Source of the DNA: Natronosporangium hydrolyticum
Lineage (GTDB): Bacteria > Actinomycetota > Actinomycetes > Mycobacteriales > Micromonosporaceae
DNA length: 64,000 bases
Reading direction: 5' to 3'
Assembly (NCBI RefSeq): GCF_016925615.1
Contig: NZ_CP070499.1
Span: 4,278,001 to 4,342,000 of the forward strand
Position 1 is the stretch's first letter, and each line of letters begins with the position of its first letter. The position numbers and the translations under genes are program-made. Under the pieces are notes generated by a model. That model was not told the DNA's origin, did not search any database, and saw only the letters and a list, made by a program, of their open reading frames with translations. Positions 43,326-52,698 of this stretch are shown in pieces.

Positions 43326-44545
43326 CCGCGGTCCATAACCGTCCGGCGATGCGCCCCGCCCCCAGCCAGGAGGAGGTCCGCCGGCAGAATCTCGGTGCCC
43401 TGTTGCGCTTCGTGCACCAACACGGGGCGGTCTCCCGGGCCGAGCTCACCGCCCGGACCGGGCTGAACCGCTCGACCATTGGTGCGCTCACCGCCGACCT
43501 GGCCGCCGCTGGGCTCGTCACCGAACAGGCTCCTCGGCAGACCCGCCGGGCCGGGCGACCCTCACCGCTGGTCACACCGTTGTCCGGGGCGGTCTGCGGG
43601 TACGCGGTCTCGGTGGAGGTGGACCGGGTCCAGGCCGCCCGGGTGGGCCTCGGTGGGGTGGTGCTCGACCGGCGGGAGGCCCCCCGCCCGCCGGGCTCGC
43701 CGGTGTCGGCTTCGACCGACCCGCTCGCCACCTTCCTCACCGAGATGCACACCGCTGCGGTGGGCGGGGCAGGCCCTCGCACCATCGGCTGCGGGGTGGC
43801 GGTCACCAGCCGACTGCGAGCTCCGGACGGGTCGGTCAGCCGCGGGGTGCAGCCGACCGAAGTAGACGAACCGCTACGGGCAATGGTCACCGCCGCGCTG
43901 CCCGACAATCCGCAGCTCCTCACGGGCGGCGCCGCCGACCTCGCCGCCTACGCCGAGCACACTCGCGGCGCAGCCACCGGTCAGCAGAACGTCATTTATC
44001 TCTGCGGAGATGGCGGGCTCACCGCTGGGATCATCGCCGACGGCCGCCGGTTCGCCGGTCGGCAGGGGACCGCCGGGGAGGTCGGCCATATGGTGGTGCG
44101 CCCCGACGGTTACCGGTGCCGTTGCGGCTCTCAGGGGTGCTGGGAGACCGAGGCCGGGGAGCGTGCGCTGCTGCACGCCGCCGGCGCGAGCGAGCAGCAC
44201 GGCCATGAGGCGGTGCGGGCGGTTGTGCGAGCGGCCAGCTTCGGCGACCCGACTGCCCGGGCGGCGTTACGACGGGTCGCCGAGTGGCTCGGCCTCGGCA
44301 CCGGCAACCTGATCAACATCTTCAACCCGGAGCTGGTCATCTTCGGCGGGTCGTTGCGGGACATCTTCCTCGCCGCCGCGGCGCCGCTACGTTCCCGGCT
44401 CAACCAGGTCACGCTGCCGGAGCAGCTGTCGGGGGTTCGGTTGCGCACCCCCGCGCTCGGCGACGACGCCGCTCTGCTCGGCGCGGCCGAGCTGGCCTTC
44501 GAGCAATTGTTGGCGGACCCGTTGGGCTCGGCGGCTGCCGCTTGA
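43322..44545 (+). CDS. ROK-family transcriptional regulator (XylR-like)
   Basis: 407 residues starting with GTG in a GTGA overlap with the permease gene. N-terminal winged helix (L-L-R-F-V-H-Q-H-G-A-V-S-R-A-E-L-T-A-R-T-G-L) followed by a sugar-kinase-like ROK domain with L-C-G-D-G-G-L-T-A-G-I, G-E-V-G-H-M-V and the zinc motif C-R-C-G-S-Q-G-C-W-E-T. The catalytic Asp region of ROK kinases is not conserved, as usual in repressors. It likely represses the operon until the transported sugar binds. Confidence 0.92.
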   Translation: MTAVHNRPAMRPAPSQEEVRRQNLGALLRFVHQHGAVSRAELTARTGLNRSTIGALTADLAAAGLVTEQAPRQTRRAGRPSPLVTPLSGAVCGYAVSVEVDRVQAARVGLGGVVLDRREAPRPPGSPVSASTDPLATFLTEMHTAAVGGAGPRTIGCGVAVTSRLRAPDGSVSRGVQPTEVDEPLRAMVTAALPDNPQLLTGGAADLAAYAEHTRGAATGQQNVIYLCGDGGLTAGIIADGRRFAGRQGTAGEVGHMVVRPDGYRCRCGSQGCWETEAGERALLHAAGASEQHGHEAVRAVVRAASFGDPTARAALRRVAEWLGLGTGNLINIFNPELVIFGGSLRDIFLAAAAPLRSRLNQVTLPEQLSGVRLRTPALGDDAALLGAAELAFEQLLADPLGSAAAA

Positions 44546-44570
44546 CCCCGACGCCATCGCGGGCGCCGGG

Positions 44571-44777
44571 TCACTCCGAGGGCTCTGGCAGCTCCGGACA
44601 GTCAACCTCCGGGTTGACCCCGAGGTAATTTAGCGGCCCCACGAAGATGGTGACCAGTGTGGAGCTGAAGGTCGCGCAATCGTGGTCGGTGGTCATGTAA
44701 CCTCGCTGGCCGGCCGCCACCGCTCCGACCAGTAACCAGACGACGACCAGCACCGGGATCACTGATCTTCTGCGCAC
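44571..44777 (-). CDS. Small membrane or exported protein
   Basis: 68 residues from GTG 44777 with GGAGG close upstream (AGGGAGGGCGTC). One hydrophobic segment (V-I-P-V-L-V-V-V-W-L-L-V-G-A-V-A-A) near the N-terminus, then an outside part with two cysteines (D-H-D-C-A-T and V-D-C-P-E) and the string T-L-V-T-I-F-V-G-P-L-N-Y-L-G-V-N-P. Short proteins with this last motif are common in actinomycetes; function unknown. Convergent with the ROK gene. Confidence 0.78.
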   Translation of the reverse strand: MRRRSVIPVLVVVWLLVGAVAAGQRGYMTTDHDCATFSSTLVTIFVGPLNYLGVNPEVDCPELPEPSE

Positions 44778-44966
44778 GACGCCCTCCCTAGGCCTCTTGG
44801 TGCCCCCTGGTGCGACCCGCCCTGGCGGCAGCTAGACCATACGTTCCCGGGCCGAGTCGCGCATCACCAAGGCAACGCCGTGACCGGGCGCGACCGGGCC
44901 GGTCGTCCGGAGTGACCAGTGCACTACCATCGGCGTTGGCGAGGGCACGAAGGGTGATCGCGCTGG

Positions 44967-46580
44967 TCAGGGCGAGCCTTGCACGTGATCCTTGAACGGG
45001 CTGCGGCGCTCGTCCACCCGCTCCGGCACTGGCTCATGGCTAGCCTCCACCAACGTCACCTGCGCCAGCGGCTTCTGGTGGTCGTCGGCGTAGAGCGCTC
45101 GGACCAGCCCCCAACACATCACCAGCATGATGACGCTGAACGGCAGCGCAGTAGTGACCGCCGCGGTCTGTAGCGCCGCCAGCCCACCGGCTCCGGCGAG
45201 CAGAAGCACCCCCGCGATGGCGCCCTCCAGGGTCGCCCAGAAGACCTTCTGGATCTTCGGCGCATCGGTCCGGCCACCCGAGGTCAGCATGTCGATCACC
45301 AGCGACGCGGAGTCCGAGGAGGTGACGAAGTAGGTCGCCACCAGCAGGATCGCCAGCACGGTCATGATCGCGGTGAGCGGCAACGACTCCAGCAGGCCGA
45401 ACAGCGCCGTCTCTGGGCCTTCGCTCGCCGCCTGCGAAAGCTCCCCGTCGGTGCGCTCGTCCACCTGGAAGGCGCTGTTACCGAAGATCGCCATCCACAG
45501 GAAGGTGAGCGTCACCGGGACCAGCAGTACACCGAAGACGAACTCCCGGATCGTGCGGCCGCGGGAGACCCGGGCAATGAACATGCCGACAAACGGCGAC
45601 CAACTGATCCACCACCCCCAATAGAAGATGGTGTTGCCCGCCTGCCACTCCGGCGCGCCCGTCCACATCGAGGTCTCCGGCAGGAGCTGCACGTACTGGC
45701 CGGTCTGCTGCACAAAGCTGGCCAACACCCCGAGCGTGTCGGGGGCGACGACAAGCACGAAGAGCATCAGCACCACGCCGATGGTGAGGTTGGTGACGGA
45801 GAGCCGCAGAATGCCCTTGTCTAGACCTGCCATGAGCGAGGCGATCGCCGCCAGGGTGATCGCTCCGATCAGGACCAGTTGGACGGTGATGGACTGATCG
45901 ATGATGCCGAGGCTCGCCAGCCCGGCGTTGACCTGGAGGATGCCGAACCCGAGCGAGGTGGCGACCCCGAACATCGTGCCGAAGACGGCGAAGATGTCGA
46001 CCAGGTCGCCGATCCGTCCGTGGATGCGGTTGCCGAGCAGCGGATAGAGCGCGCTGCGGATCGATAGTGGCAGGTTGTGGCGGTAGGCGAAGTACGCCAG
46101 TGACACCCCGACCACGATGTAGATCGCCCAGGCGTGCAGGCCCCAGTGGAAGAAGGTGAACCGCATCGCCTCGTCGGGATTGCCCGCGCCCCCGGTCGGA
46201 GACTCTGCCAGGTGCTGCAACGGCTCGGCGACCGCCCAGAAAACCAGCCCGATCCCCATACCAGCGGTGAAGAGCATCGCGAACCAGGTCAGGTAGCGGT
46301 ACTCCGGCCGGCTGTCGGGTGGCCCCAGCCGGATCCGGCCGAACCGGCTGGTACCGAGCCAGATCACGAAGACCAGGAAGCCGGTGACGACGAGGATGTA
46401 ATACCAGCCGAGGGTGTTGGCGATGCCGCTCTGCACCGAGTCGAAGACCCGACCCATGGTGTCGGTCGCCGCGATCCCGGCGATCAGAAAGACCACAATG
46501 ACGAGCACCGAGGTGCCGAACACGACCGGATTGGTCTGAAGCCGCAACCGCATGTCTCCACCCCGTGCAATAGTGGTCAT
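44967..46580 (-). CDS. BCCT-family glycine betaine/choline/carnitine transporter
   Basis: 537 residues with twelve helices. BCCT features: T-N-P-V-V-F-G-T-S before helix 1, F-T-A-G-M-G-I-G-L-V-F-W-A-V-A-E-P (the Gly-rich G-M-G-I-G sodium/substrate segment), F-H-W-G-L-H-A-W-A-I-Y, and W-S-P-F-V-G-M-F-I-A-R-V-S-R-G-R-T-I-R-E-F. ATG 46553, nine codons in, has GGGGTGGAG just before it and may be the true start. Takes up compatible solutes for osmotic protection. Short C-terminal tail, so osmosensing may be weak. Confidence 0.94.
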   Translation of the reverse strand: MTTIARGGDMRLRLQTNPVVFGTSVLVIVVFLIAGIAATDTMGRVFDSVQSGIANTLGWYYILVVTGFLVFVIWLGTSRFGRIRLGPPDSRPEYRYLTWFAMLFTAGMGIGLVFWAVAEPLQHLAESPTGGAGNPDEAMRFTFFHWGLHAWAIYIVVGVSLAYFAYRHNLPLSIRSALYPLLGNRIHGRIGDLVDIFAVFGTMFGVATSLGFGILQVNAGLASLGIIDQSITVQLVLIGAITLAAIASLMAGLDKGILRLSVTNLTIGVVLMLFVLVVAPDTLGVLASFVQQTGQYVQLLPETSMWTGAPEWQAGNTIFYWGWWISWSPFVGMFIARVSRGRTIREFVFGVLLVPVTLTFLWMAIFGNSAFQVDERTDGELSQAASEGPETALFGLLESLPLTAIMTVLAILLVATYFVTSSDSASLVIDMLTSGGRTDAPKIQKVFWATLEGAIAGVLLLAGAGGLAALQTAAVTTALPFSVIMLVMCWGLVRALYADDHQKPLAQVTLVEASHEPVPERVDERRSPFKDHVQGSP

Positions 46581-46762
46581 CTTCGCCGGGCAGATTCTGC
46601 CACGCCGTGTCGAACCCCCTGGTCGCTGCCTAGGGCCGTTGGTCCGACCTGGTCGGGACCACCGCCTCTGCTGACGGCGTCACTACTACGCGATGGTGTG
46701 GACAGGCCGCCGGGGACGGAACGACTGAGCCGGAGCCCACGGCGGCGGTGAGGAGCGGGGCG

Positions 46763-46969
46763 ATGAACAGAGGCACCTTAGGTTGGCTGGCGGCGTCAGC
46801 GGCGTTCGCGACGATGGTTGCGGTGGCGGTGGCCGTCGCGACGGTGCGGCAGACCCGCGCCGGGCTCGCTGCGGACGCCGATCTGCCTGCCGAGCCTCTG
46901 CACACCGGGGTTCGCGTCGATACGGAGCAGCCGGAGGCTGCTCACCTGGTCGCCGGATCCCCACGGTAG
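46763..46969 (+). CDS. Possible small single-helix membrane protein
   Basis: 68 residues from ATG 46763 with AGGAG upstream. It has one hydrophobic stretch (L-A-A-S-A-A-F-A-T-M-V-A-V-A-V-A-V-A) and a short charged tail. No recognisable family. Composition is compatible with coding sequence, but the size and alanine/valine simplicity mean it could be chance. Confidence 0.4.
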   Translation: MNRGTLGWLAASAAFATMVAVAVAVATVRQTRAGLAADADLPAEPLHTGVRVDTEQPEAAHLVAGSPR

Positions 46970-46995
46970 ACCAGTTCCGCGACACCCGCCCCCGA

Positions 46996-47032
46996 GGCGG
47001 CGGTGTGGGGTGTGCCAGCCCACACCGCCGCC
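46996..47032 (-). terminator. Hairpin terminator of the amino-acid ABC operon
   Basis: GGCGGCGGTGTGGG (46996-47009) pairs with CCCACACCGCCGCC (47019-47032), 14 exact pairs with a 9-base loop, 34 bases past the stop of the ATPase gene on the minus strand. No T-run follows. Confidence 0.7.
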
Positions 47033-47065
47033 GAATCCGAGCGACGACGGCAGGCGCCAGGCTGA

Positions 47066-47842
47066 TTACAGCACCTTGGCGAGGAACGACTTGGTCCGCT
47101 CGTGCTGTGGGTTGGCCAGCACCTCCCGCGGCGGCCCCGCCTCGACGATCCGCCCCTCATCCATGAAGATCAGCGCGTCGCCGACCTCGCGGGCGAAGCC
47201 GATCTCGTGGGTCACCACGATCATGGTCATGCCGTCCTGGGCGAGGCCCTTCATGACGTCCAGCACCTCGCCTACCAATTCCGGGTCGAGCGCGCTGGTC
47301 GGTTCGTCGAAGAGCATGAGCTTCGGACGCATCGCCAGCGCCCGGGCGATCGCCACCCGCTGCTGCTGGCCGCCGGAGATGTGCGCCGGGTACGAGTCGA
47401 CCTTGTCGGCGAGACCCACCCGGTCCAGCAGCGCCATCGCCCGGTCCCGGATCGCCGACTTGCTTCCCTGCCGGAGTCGGACCGGCGCCTCCATGACGTT
47501 CTCCAGCACGGTCATGTGGGGGAAGAGATTGAACTGTTGGAAGACCATCCCGATGGCGCGGCGCTGCGCGGCGACCTCTCGCTCGCGAAGCTCGTAGAGC
47601 TTGCCTCGGCGTTCCCGGTAACCGATCAGTTCGCCGTCCACCCAGATTCGGCCCGCGTTGATCTTCTCCAGGTGATTGACGCACCGCAGTAACGTGGACT
47701 TGCCGGATCCGGAAGGCCCGAGCACCACCGTCACCTCGCCGGGCCGGACGGTCAGGTCGACGCCGTTGAGCACCGGGGTGTGCCCGAAGCTCTTGTGGAC
47801 CTGCTCGATCCGGACGAGGTAGTCACCGGCCGCGCCGGTCAT
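47066..47842 (-). CDS. Polar amino acid ABC transporter ATPase (GlnQ type)
   Basis: 258 residues from ATG 47842, which has GGAGG five bases upstream; the frame is open to 47860. Motifs: [60 protein letters not shown]. These are exact GlnQ/HisP family traits. Last gene of a three-gene operon with permease and binding protein. Confidence 0.96.
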   Translation of the reverse strand: MTGAAGDYLVRIEQVHKSFGHTPVLNGVDLTVRPGEVTVVLGPSGSGKSTLLRCVNHLEKINAGRIWVDGELIGYRERRGKLYELREREVAAQRRAIGMVFQQFNLFPHMTVLENVMEAPVRLRQGSKSAIRDRAMALLDRVGLADKVDSYPAHISGGQQQRVAIARALAMRPKLMLFDEPTSALDPELVGEVLDVMKGLAQDGMTMIVVTHEIGFAREVGDALIFMDEGRIVEAGPPREVLANPQHERTKSFLAKVL

Positions 47843-47860
47843 GGCTGCCTCCATGGTCAC

Positions 47861-48853
47861 CTACGCTCCCCCCTGGCCGCGGGTGAAGCTCCGGAGCCGG
47901 ACCCGGGCCCGGTCACGAGCGGCGCCGTAGCCCCGGGCGAAGTAACGTTCGACGAAGTTCTGCAGGACCATCAGGACACTGGTCAGGAAGAGATACCACA
48001 TACAGGCGGCCACCAGCATCGGGAAAATCCGGAAGGTGCGGGCCCCGATCGCCTGGGTCTGGAACCACAGTTCGTTCGTCACCGGCACGTACGCGAGTAA
48101 CGCGGTGTCTTTGAGCAGCGCGATCAGTTCGTTGCCGGTCGGCGGGATGATCGCCCGCATGGCCTGCGGCAACACCACCCGGCGCAGGGTCTGGGGCCGG
48201 CTGAGGCCAAGCGCGGCCGCCGCCTCGCTCTGCCCCGGGTCCACCGACAGGATCCCGGCCCGGACGATCTCGGCCATGTACGCCGCCTCCGACAGCGCCA
48301 GCCCAAGCAGGCCCGCGACGAACCCGGTCAGTACGGTGCGGGCGTCGAAGCCGAAGATGCGGGCCTGGAAGTCCTGAATCCCGAAGAGCGCTCCGATTTG
48401 CCGGTCGAACGGCAGCCCGAACTCCAGCCGGTCCCACAGAATGCCGAGGTTGCCGAAGAGCACCAGCAGCACGATTCGCGGCACCGCCCGGAAAAACCAG
48501 GTGTAGAACCAGGCCGCGCCGGAGAGCAGCGGGTTGGCCGACAGCCGCATCATCGCCACGACGATGCCCAGAGTGATGCCGATCGCCATCGCCAACAGGG
48601 TGATCACGACGACGGTGCGGACCCCGCGCAGGATCGGCGGGGTGAACAGGTTCTCAAAGACGAACGACCACTGGAACGCCTCGTTCGTCAGCAGCACGTG
48701 GGCGAACATCGCCGCCAGCACCGCGACGCCGCCGGCCGCCAGCCACCGGCCCGGATGCCGCACCGGGATCGCCCGGATCGCCTCCGGAGCAGCCCGCTCC
48801 GGAGGCGAATCCGGCGGTGGATCCGGAACCGGTGGGGTGGCCTGATTACTCAT
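47861..48853 (-). CDS. Amino acid ABC transporter permease
   Basis: 330 residues. A Pro-rich cytoplasmic head precedes a first helix (about 37-56) and the HisM/GlnP-type domain: G-V-R-T-V-V-V-I-T-L-L-A-M, F-R-A-V-P, L-S-E-A-A-Y-M-A-E-I-V-R-A-G-I, then the coupling loop E-A-A-A-A-L-G-L-S-R-P-Q-T-L-R-R-V-V-L-P-Q-A-M-R. A single permease gene, so it should homodimerise. It lies 18 bases from both neighbours' ends. Confidence 0.95.
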   Translation of the reverse strand: MSNQATPPVPDPPPDSPPERAAPEAIRAIPVRHPGRWLAAGGVAVLAAMFAHVLLTNEAFQWSFVFENLFTPPILRGVRTVVVITLLAMAIGITLGIVVAMMRLSANPLLSGAAWFYTWFFRAVPRIVLLVLFGNLGILWDRLEFGLPFDRQIGALFGIQDFQARIFGFDARTVLTGFVAGLLGLALSEAAYMAEIVRAGILSVDPGQSEAAAALGLSRPQTLRRVVLPQAMRAIIPPTGNELIALLKDTALLAYVPVTNELWFQTQAIGARTFRIFPMLVAACMWYLFLTSVLMVLQNFVERYFARGYGAARDRARVRLRSFTRGQGGA

Positions 48854-48870
48854 TGGTCGGTCGGCGGGAG

Positions 48871-49776
48871 TTACGGGTTGACGGCCGGGTCGTCGATGGC
48901 GCCGCCCTCAACCCCCCACTCGGTCAGGATGTCGAGGTAGGTGCCGTCGTCGATGATTGCCTGCAGCCCCGCCTGCAACGCTTCGGCGAGCTGCGACTGG
49001 TCCTGGTTCACCACATATCCGTACGGCGCGGCGTCGTAGATCTCCCCGACCAGCTCCAGCGCACCGTCGGTCTGGGCGACCGCATACGCGCTCACCGGCG
49101 AATCCGCGAGCATCGCGTCGTTCTGCCCGGAGACCACCGACGCGGTCGCCAGGTCCTGACCCTGGAACTGTTCGATCGTGATCGCCGACTCACCGTCGGC
49201 CTCGCACTGCTCGGACCGTTCGGTGATGTCGTCCACCTGCACGGTGTCGCGCTGCACCGCGATTCGCAGACCGCAGGCGTTATCTGGATCGACCGGTTCG
49301 CCGGCCGGCGCCGCCCACTGCGTCCCGGCGTTGAAGTAGCTGACCATATCGACCTCGGTCAACCGCTCCTCGTTGATGGTGAACGAGGAGACGCCGACCT
49401 CGTACTCGCCGGACTCGACTCCCGGGATGATCGCGCCGAACGGTGCCGGGGACCATTCGACGGTCAGCCCCAGCTTGGCGGCGACCGCGTCGAACAGGTC
49501 GACGTCGAAGCCCTCGACGGTCTGCCCATCCTCGGCGAGGTACTCGTTCGGCGGGTAGGTGGCGTCCACCCCGACCGACAGCTGCCCGTCGGCGGCGATG
49601 TCGTCCGGCACCAGTTCGGCGAGGTCCGGGTCGGCCTCGATGGTGGGGGTATCGCCGTTGTCGTTGTCGTTGTTGTTGTCGTCTCCGTTACCGCAGCCGG
49701 CGAGCGCGAGCACTACCGCCGCCGACGCCGCAGTGAACCCGGTCAACGCCCGCCGCCGGGTCGAACGCATCCCCAT
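48871..49776 (-). CDS. Amino acid ABC transporter substrate-binding lipoprotein
   Basis: 301 residues from ATG 49776, preceded by AGGAGGGG. Lipoprotein signal ends L-A-G-C, followed by an Asp/Asn-rich linker (D-D-N-N-N-D-N-D). SBP_bac_3 fold: L-S-V-G-V-D-A-T-Y-P-P-N-E-Y, V-E-G-F-D-V-D-L-F-D-A-V-A-A-K-L-G, Y-E-V-G-V-S-S-F-T-I-N-E-E-R, G-L-R-I-A-V-Q-R-D-T. The Y-P-P-x-E-Y and F-D-V-D-L strings are typical of polar amino-acid receptors; specificity is not evident. First gene of the operon. Confidence 0.95.
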   Translation of the reverse strand: MGMRSTRRRALTGFTAASAAVVLALAGCGNGDDNNNDNDNGDTPTIEADPDLAELVPDDIAADGQLSVGVDATYPPNEYLAEDGQTVEGFDVDLFDAVAAKLGLTVEWSPAPFGAIIPGVESGEYEVGVSSFTINEERLTEVDMVSYFNAGTQWAAPAGEPVDPDNACGLRIAVQRDTVQVDDITERSEQCEADGESAITIEQFQGQDLATASVVSGQNDAMLADSPVSAYAVAQTDGALELVGEIYDAAPYGYVVNQDQSQLAEALQAGLQAIIDDGTYLDILTEWGVEGGAIDDPAVNP

Positions 49777-49909
49777 CGTGCCCCTCCTGTATCCGCATCC
49801 CTCGGCACTGGGATTCCAGGCAGGGAATATTACTCTTTACCTACACACCGGTAACCTGGGCCGCGCAGGCCTGGCCGCCGGTGCGGTTCGACCGACGAGG
49901 AGCGTAGCG

Positions 49910-50665
49910 GTGGCAGATTTCCAAGGGATGACAGCGGTGGTCACCGGTGGCGGCTCGGGCATCGGCGCGGCCTGCGTGGCGGCGCTGCACGCGGCCGGCG
50001 CCCAGGTCGGCATCCTGGACCTCCAGCCCGGCGACACCACCGACCCCGGGCTGCTGCCGGTCCCCGCGGACGTCGCCGACGACGCTTCGGTCAAAACGGC
50101 GGTGGCGCGCGTCGCCGACCAGTTCGGCGGCCTGGACATTCTGGTCAACAGCGCCGGGGTCGGTGCGGCAGGGCCGCTCGAGGGGCACGACGACGCCGAA
50201 TGGGCCCGGGTGCTCGATGTGAACGTCACCGGCATCGCCCGCGCCTGCCGGGCGGCCCTGCCGTACCTCCGGCGCAGCCGGCACGGGTCGATCGTCAATC
50301 TCTCGTCGATCGCGGCCTGGGCTGGGCTGCCCAACCGGTCGCTCTACTCCGCTTCGAAAGGCGCGGTGCACGCGTTGACGTTCGCGCTCGCCGCCGACCT
50401 GGTCGCTGACCAGATCCGGGTGAACTGCGTCTGCCCGGGCACCGTGGACACCCCGTGGGTGACGAGGCTGCTCGCCGCCGCCGAGGATCCCGCCGCCGAA
50501 CGGGCCCGGCTGGCCTCGCGGCAGCCGAGCGGTCGGCTGGTCAGCGCGGCGGAGGTGGCCGCCGCAGTCTGCTACCTCGCGGGGCCGGCGGCGGGTTCGA
50601 CCACCGGCACCGCGCTCGCCGTCGACGGCGGCATGCACGGCCTGCGGCTACCGCCGCCCGGCTGA
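49910..50665 (+). CDS. Short-chain dehydrogenase/reductase (SDR)
   Basis: 251 residues from GTG 49910, which has AGGAG upstream; the longer frame to 49559 overlaps the neighbouring gene. Classical SDR motifs: cofactor loop T-G-G-G-S-G-I-G, V-N-S-A-G-V, S-I-V-N-L-S-S-I, catalytic Y-S-A-S-K, and C-P-G-T-V-D-T-P-W. The Asp after beta-2 (I-L-D-L-Q) suggests NAD preference. A sugar or fatty-acid keto/alcohol substrate is possible. It is followed by a ROK kinase gene. Confidence 0.93.
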   Translation: MADFQGMTAVVTGGGSGIGAACVAALHAAGAQVGILDLQPGDTTDPGLLPVPADVADDASVKTAVARVADQFGGLDILVNSAGVGAAGPLEGHDDAEWARVLDVNVTGIARACRAALPYLRRSRHGSIVNLSSIAAWAGLPNRSLYSASKGAVHALTFALAADLVADQIRVNCVCPGTVDTPWVTRLLAAAEDPAAERARLASRQPSGRLVSAAEVAAAVCYLAGPAAGSTTGTALAVDGGMHGLRLPPPG

Positions 50666-50803
50666 CCATCCGGCAGCGCCCGCCGGTTCAGCGAGCGGTC
50701 GGTCGATCTGCGGCCGCTGATACGCTGTGCCGCAAACTTAAGGTACGGACGGACGATGGGGTCTTCCGGAGGTGCAGGCGGCCGATCGAGGAGAGCGTGG
50801 CAG

Positions 50804-51835
50804 ATGGGCGTAGCTGGACAGCAGGTCGTGGTCGGGCTCGATGTTGGCGGCACCAGCTGCAACGCCACGGTGTTGACCGCCGCCGGCGAGTTCCTCGTCG
50901 ATCAGATGTTTGAGACCCCGAGCCGGGTCACCGAAGGCCCGGCGATCGCGCTGGATGTGCTGGCGCAGGCATTGGCGCAGGTGCTGACCTCGACCGGCAT
51001 CCCCCTCGCCGCGGTCGCGGCGGTCGGGCTCGACACCCCGGGGCCGGCCAGCCCGGATGGCGTGCTCTCCACCCGGGGAGCCACCAACTTCGGTGACCCC
51101 GCCTGGCATGGCTTCGACTTCCGCGGTGGGCTGGCGGAGCGGTTGGCGCTGCCGGTCATCTACTTGAATGACGCCAACGCCGCCGCCCTCTACGCCCACC
51201 AGGTGCATTTTGGCCTGCTCGCGCCGGAGCGCTCGTCGGTTGCGGCGGTGGTCGGCACCGGGCTCGGCGGCGGCCTGGTCGATCGCGGTCAAGTGGTCAC
51301 CGGGGTCGCCGGGCAAGCCGGCGAGCTGGGCCATGTCCACATTCCCATGACCGGGTTACTCGCCGAGGATCAACCGGTCCCCCGCTGCAACTGCGGTTTC
51401 CAGGGCGACGCCGAGAGCGTCGCCTCGCTCACCGGCATCGTCAACAACCTGCTGCCGTACTGGCTGACCCGCTACCCCGACCACGACCTGGCCAAGGTGA
51501 CGCCGGTGCGGGAGGCGGCCAAGCAGGTGCGCAGGTACGCCGAGAAGGGCGACCGGCTGGCGTTGCAGATCTTCGAACAGCAGGCGATCGCGTTGGGGCG
51601 GCTGTTCACGATCGTGGCGAACATGACCGACCCGCACGCCTACTTCGTCGGCGGCGGCGTGGTCGAGGCGGCTCCGCATTTTCGGGACTGGTTCCTGGCC
51701 ACTGTCCGCGAACACACCGTGCTCCGGGATGAACAGGCCGCGGTGGTCGAGTTTGCGCTGGTCCCGCACCGGGACATGGCCGGTGCCCGGGGCGCCGCGC
51801 TCGCCGCCTGGAGCGCGGTGGCGAGCGCCGGATGA
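50804..51835 (+). CDS. ROK-family sugar kinase (glucokinase-like)
   Basis: 343 residues from ATG 50804. Motifs: V-V-G-L-D-V-G-G-T-S-C-N-A-T-V (phosphate 1), G-L-D-T-P-G-P-A, the catalytic Asp in Y-L-N-D-A-N-A-A, G-T-G-L-G-G-G-L-V and the zinc-type loop G-E-L-G-H-V-H-I-P (the C-x-C-G that follows is C-N-C-G-F-Q). All catalytic elements are intact, so this is an enzyme rather than a repressor, probably phosphorylating glucose or an amino sugar. Follows the SDR gene by 138 bases. Confidence 0.92.
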   Translation: MGVAGQQVVVGLDVGGTSCNATVLTAAGEFLVDQMFETPSRVTEGPAIALDVLAQALAQVLTSTGIPLAAVAAVGLDTPGPASPDGVLSTRGATNFGDPAWHGFDFRGGLAERLALPVIYLNDANAAALYAHQVHFGLLAPERSSVAAVVGTGLGGGLVDRGQVVTGVAGQAGELGHVHIPMTGLLAEDQPVPRCNCGFQGDAESVASLTGIVNNLLPYWLTRYPDHDLAKVTPVREAAKQVRRYAEKGDRLALQIFEQQAIALGRLFTIVANMTDPHAYFVGGGVVEAAPHFRDWFLATVREHTVLRDEQAAVVEFALVPHRDMAGARGAALAAWSAVASAG

Positions 51836-51848
51836 CCGGGTGAGGGCG

Positions 51849-52628
51849 ATGACCGGGCAGATCAGCACCCGCCCACCGTGGCGGTTGGTCGCGGCGCCGG
51901 TCACCCCGTTGCTGCGCTGGGCGGTGCTGGTCCACTCGGTGCCGGCGGGCGAGCCTTGGCGGCGTGGCTGCCCGCACTGTGAAGCGCCGCTGCTGGCCGC
52001 CGAGGGGTTGGGCGCGCTCGGGCCGGCCGGGCGCTGCGGACAGTGCCGCCGACCGGCCGGCGCCCCGCCATATCTACTCGAGGTGACCACCATCGCGGTC
52101 GCCGCGCTGGTGGCGGTGGGGGTGGTCGGTGCCGGGTCCGCCGGTTGGCCGCTGTGGGCGGCGTTCGCCCTCGTCGGCTGGGCGGTCGCGGCGGTCCCGC
52201 TCACCTTCATCGACCTGGCGGTGCACCGGTTGCCGGACCGGTTCACCCTCCCGGCCGCGGGTTGGGTCCTCGGCTGCCTTGGGATATCGGCGCTGGCCGG
52301 CGGCTCGGGCGGGGACTGGCTGCGGGCGGCGGCGGCGGCTGCCGTCTGCGGCCTCGGCTTCGCCACCGTCACGCTGTTGTTCGGGGCCCGTGGTTTCGGG
52401 CTCGGGGATGCCAAGCTCGCAGTGAGCATCGGGGCGTTGCTGGGCTGGCTGGGTTGGACCGCGCTGGTTGCCGGGCTACTGCTGGCCTTCCTCGCCAGCG
52501 GGGTGGTGGCGCTGGCGCTGCTGGCCAGTAAGAAGGTGAGCCGGCGGGATTCGCTCCCGTTCGGGCCGTTCCTGGTGTTGGGCACGCTCGGTGCCGTCGC
52601 CTGGGTCGGTTTGTCGGCATCGGCTTGA
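51849..52628 (+). CDS. Prepilin peptidase (A24 family)
   Basis: 259 residues from ATG 51849 (GTG 51840 is an alternative). The N-terminal part has the two-CxxC zinc site (C-P-H-C ... C-G-Q-C), then six or more helices with the catalytic aspartates in F-I-D-L-A-V-H-R-L-P-D-R-F and G-F-G-L-G-D-A-K-L. The cytoplasmic CxxC domain marks the bifunctional, N-methylating subgroup. It should process type IV pilin or Tad/pseudopilin precursors, but no pilin genes are in this window. Confidence 0.92.
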   Translation: MTGQISTRPPWRLVAAPVTPLLRWAVLVHSVPAGEPWRRGCPHCEAPLLAAEGLGALGPAGRCGQCRRPAGAPPYLLEVTTIAVAALVAVGVVGAGSAGWPLWAAFALVGWAVAAVPLTFIDLAVHRLPDRFTLPAAGWVLGCLGISALAGGSGGDWLRAAAAAAVCGLGFATVTLLFGARGFGLGDAKLAVSIGALLGWLGWTALVAGLLLAFLASGVVALALLASKKVSRRDSLPFGPFLVLGTLGAVAWVGLSASA

Positions 52629-52698
52629 CCGGCCGGGTGCCCGGGGCGGTCGCCCCAGCCGGGCGGCGTAGCCCCAGCCCGGCGTACCCTTGCTGACC

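Noticed and set aside
49837-50638. Long minus-strand frames opposite the SDR gene
   Set aside because: The plus-strand SDR has all catalytic motifs; the minus-strand products are low-complexity shadows.
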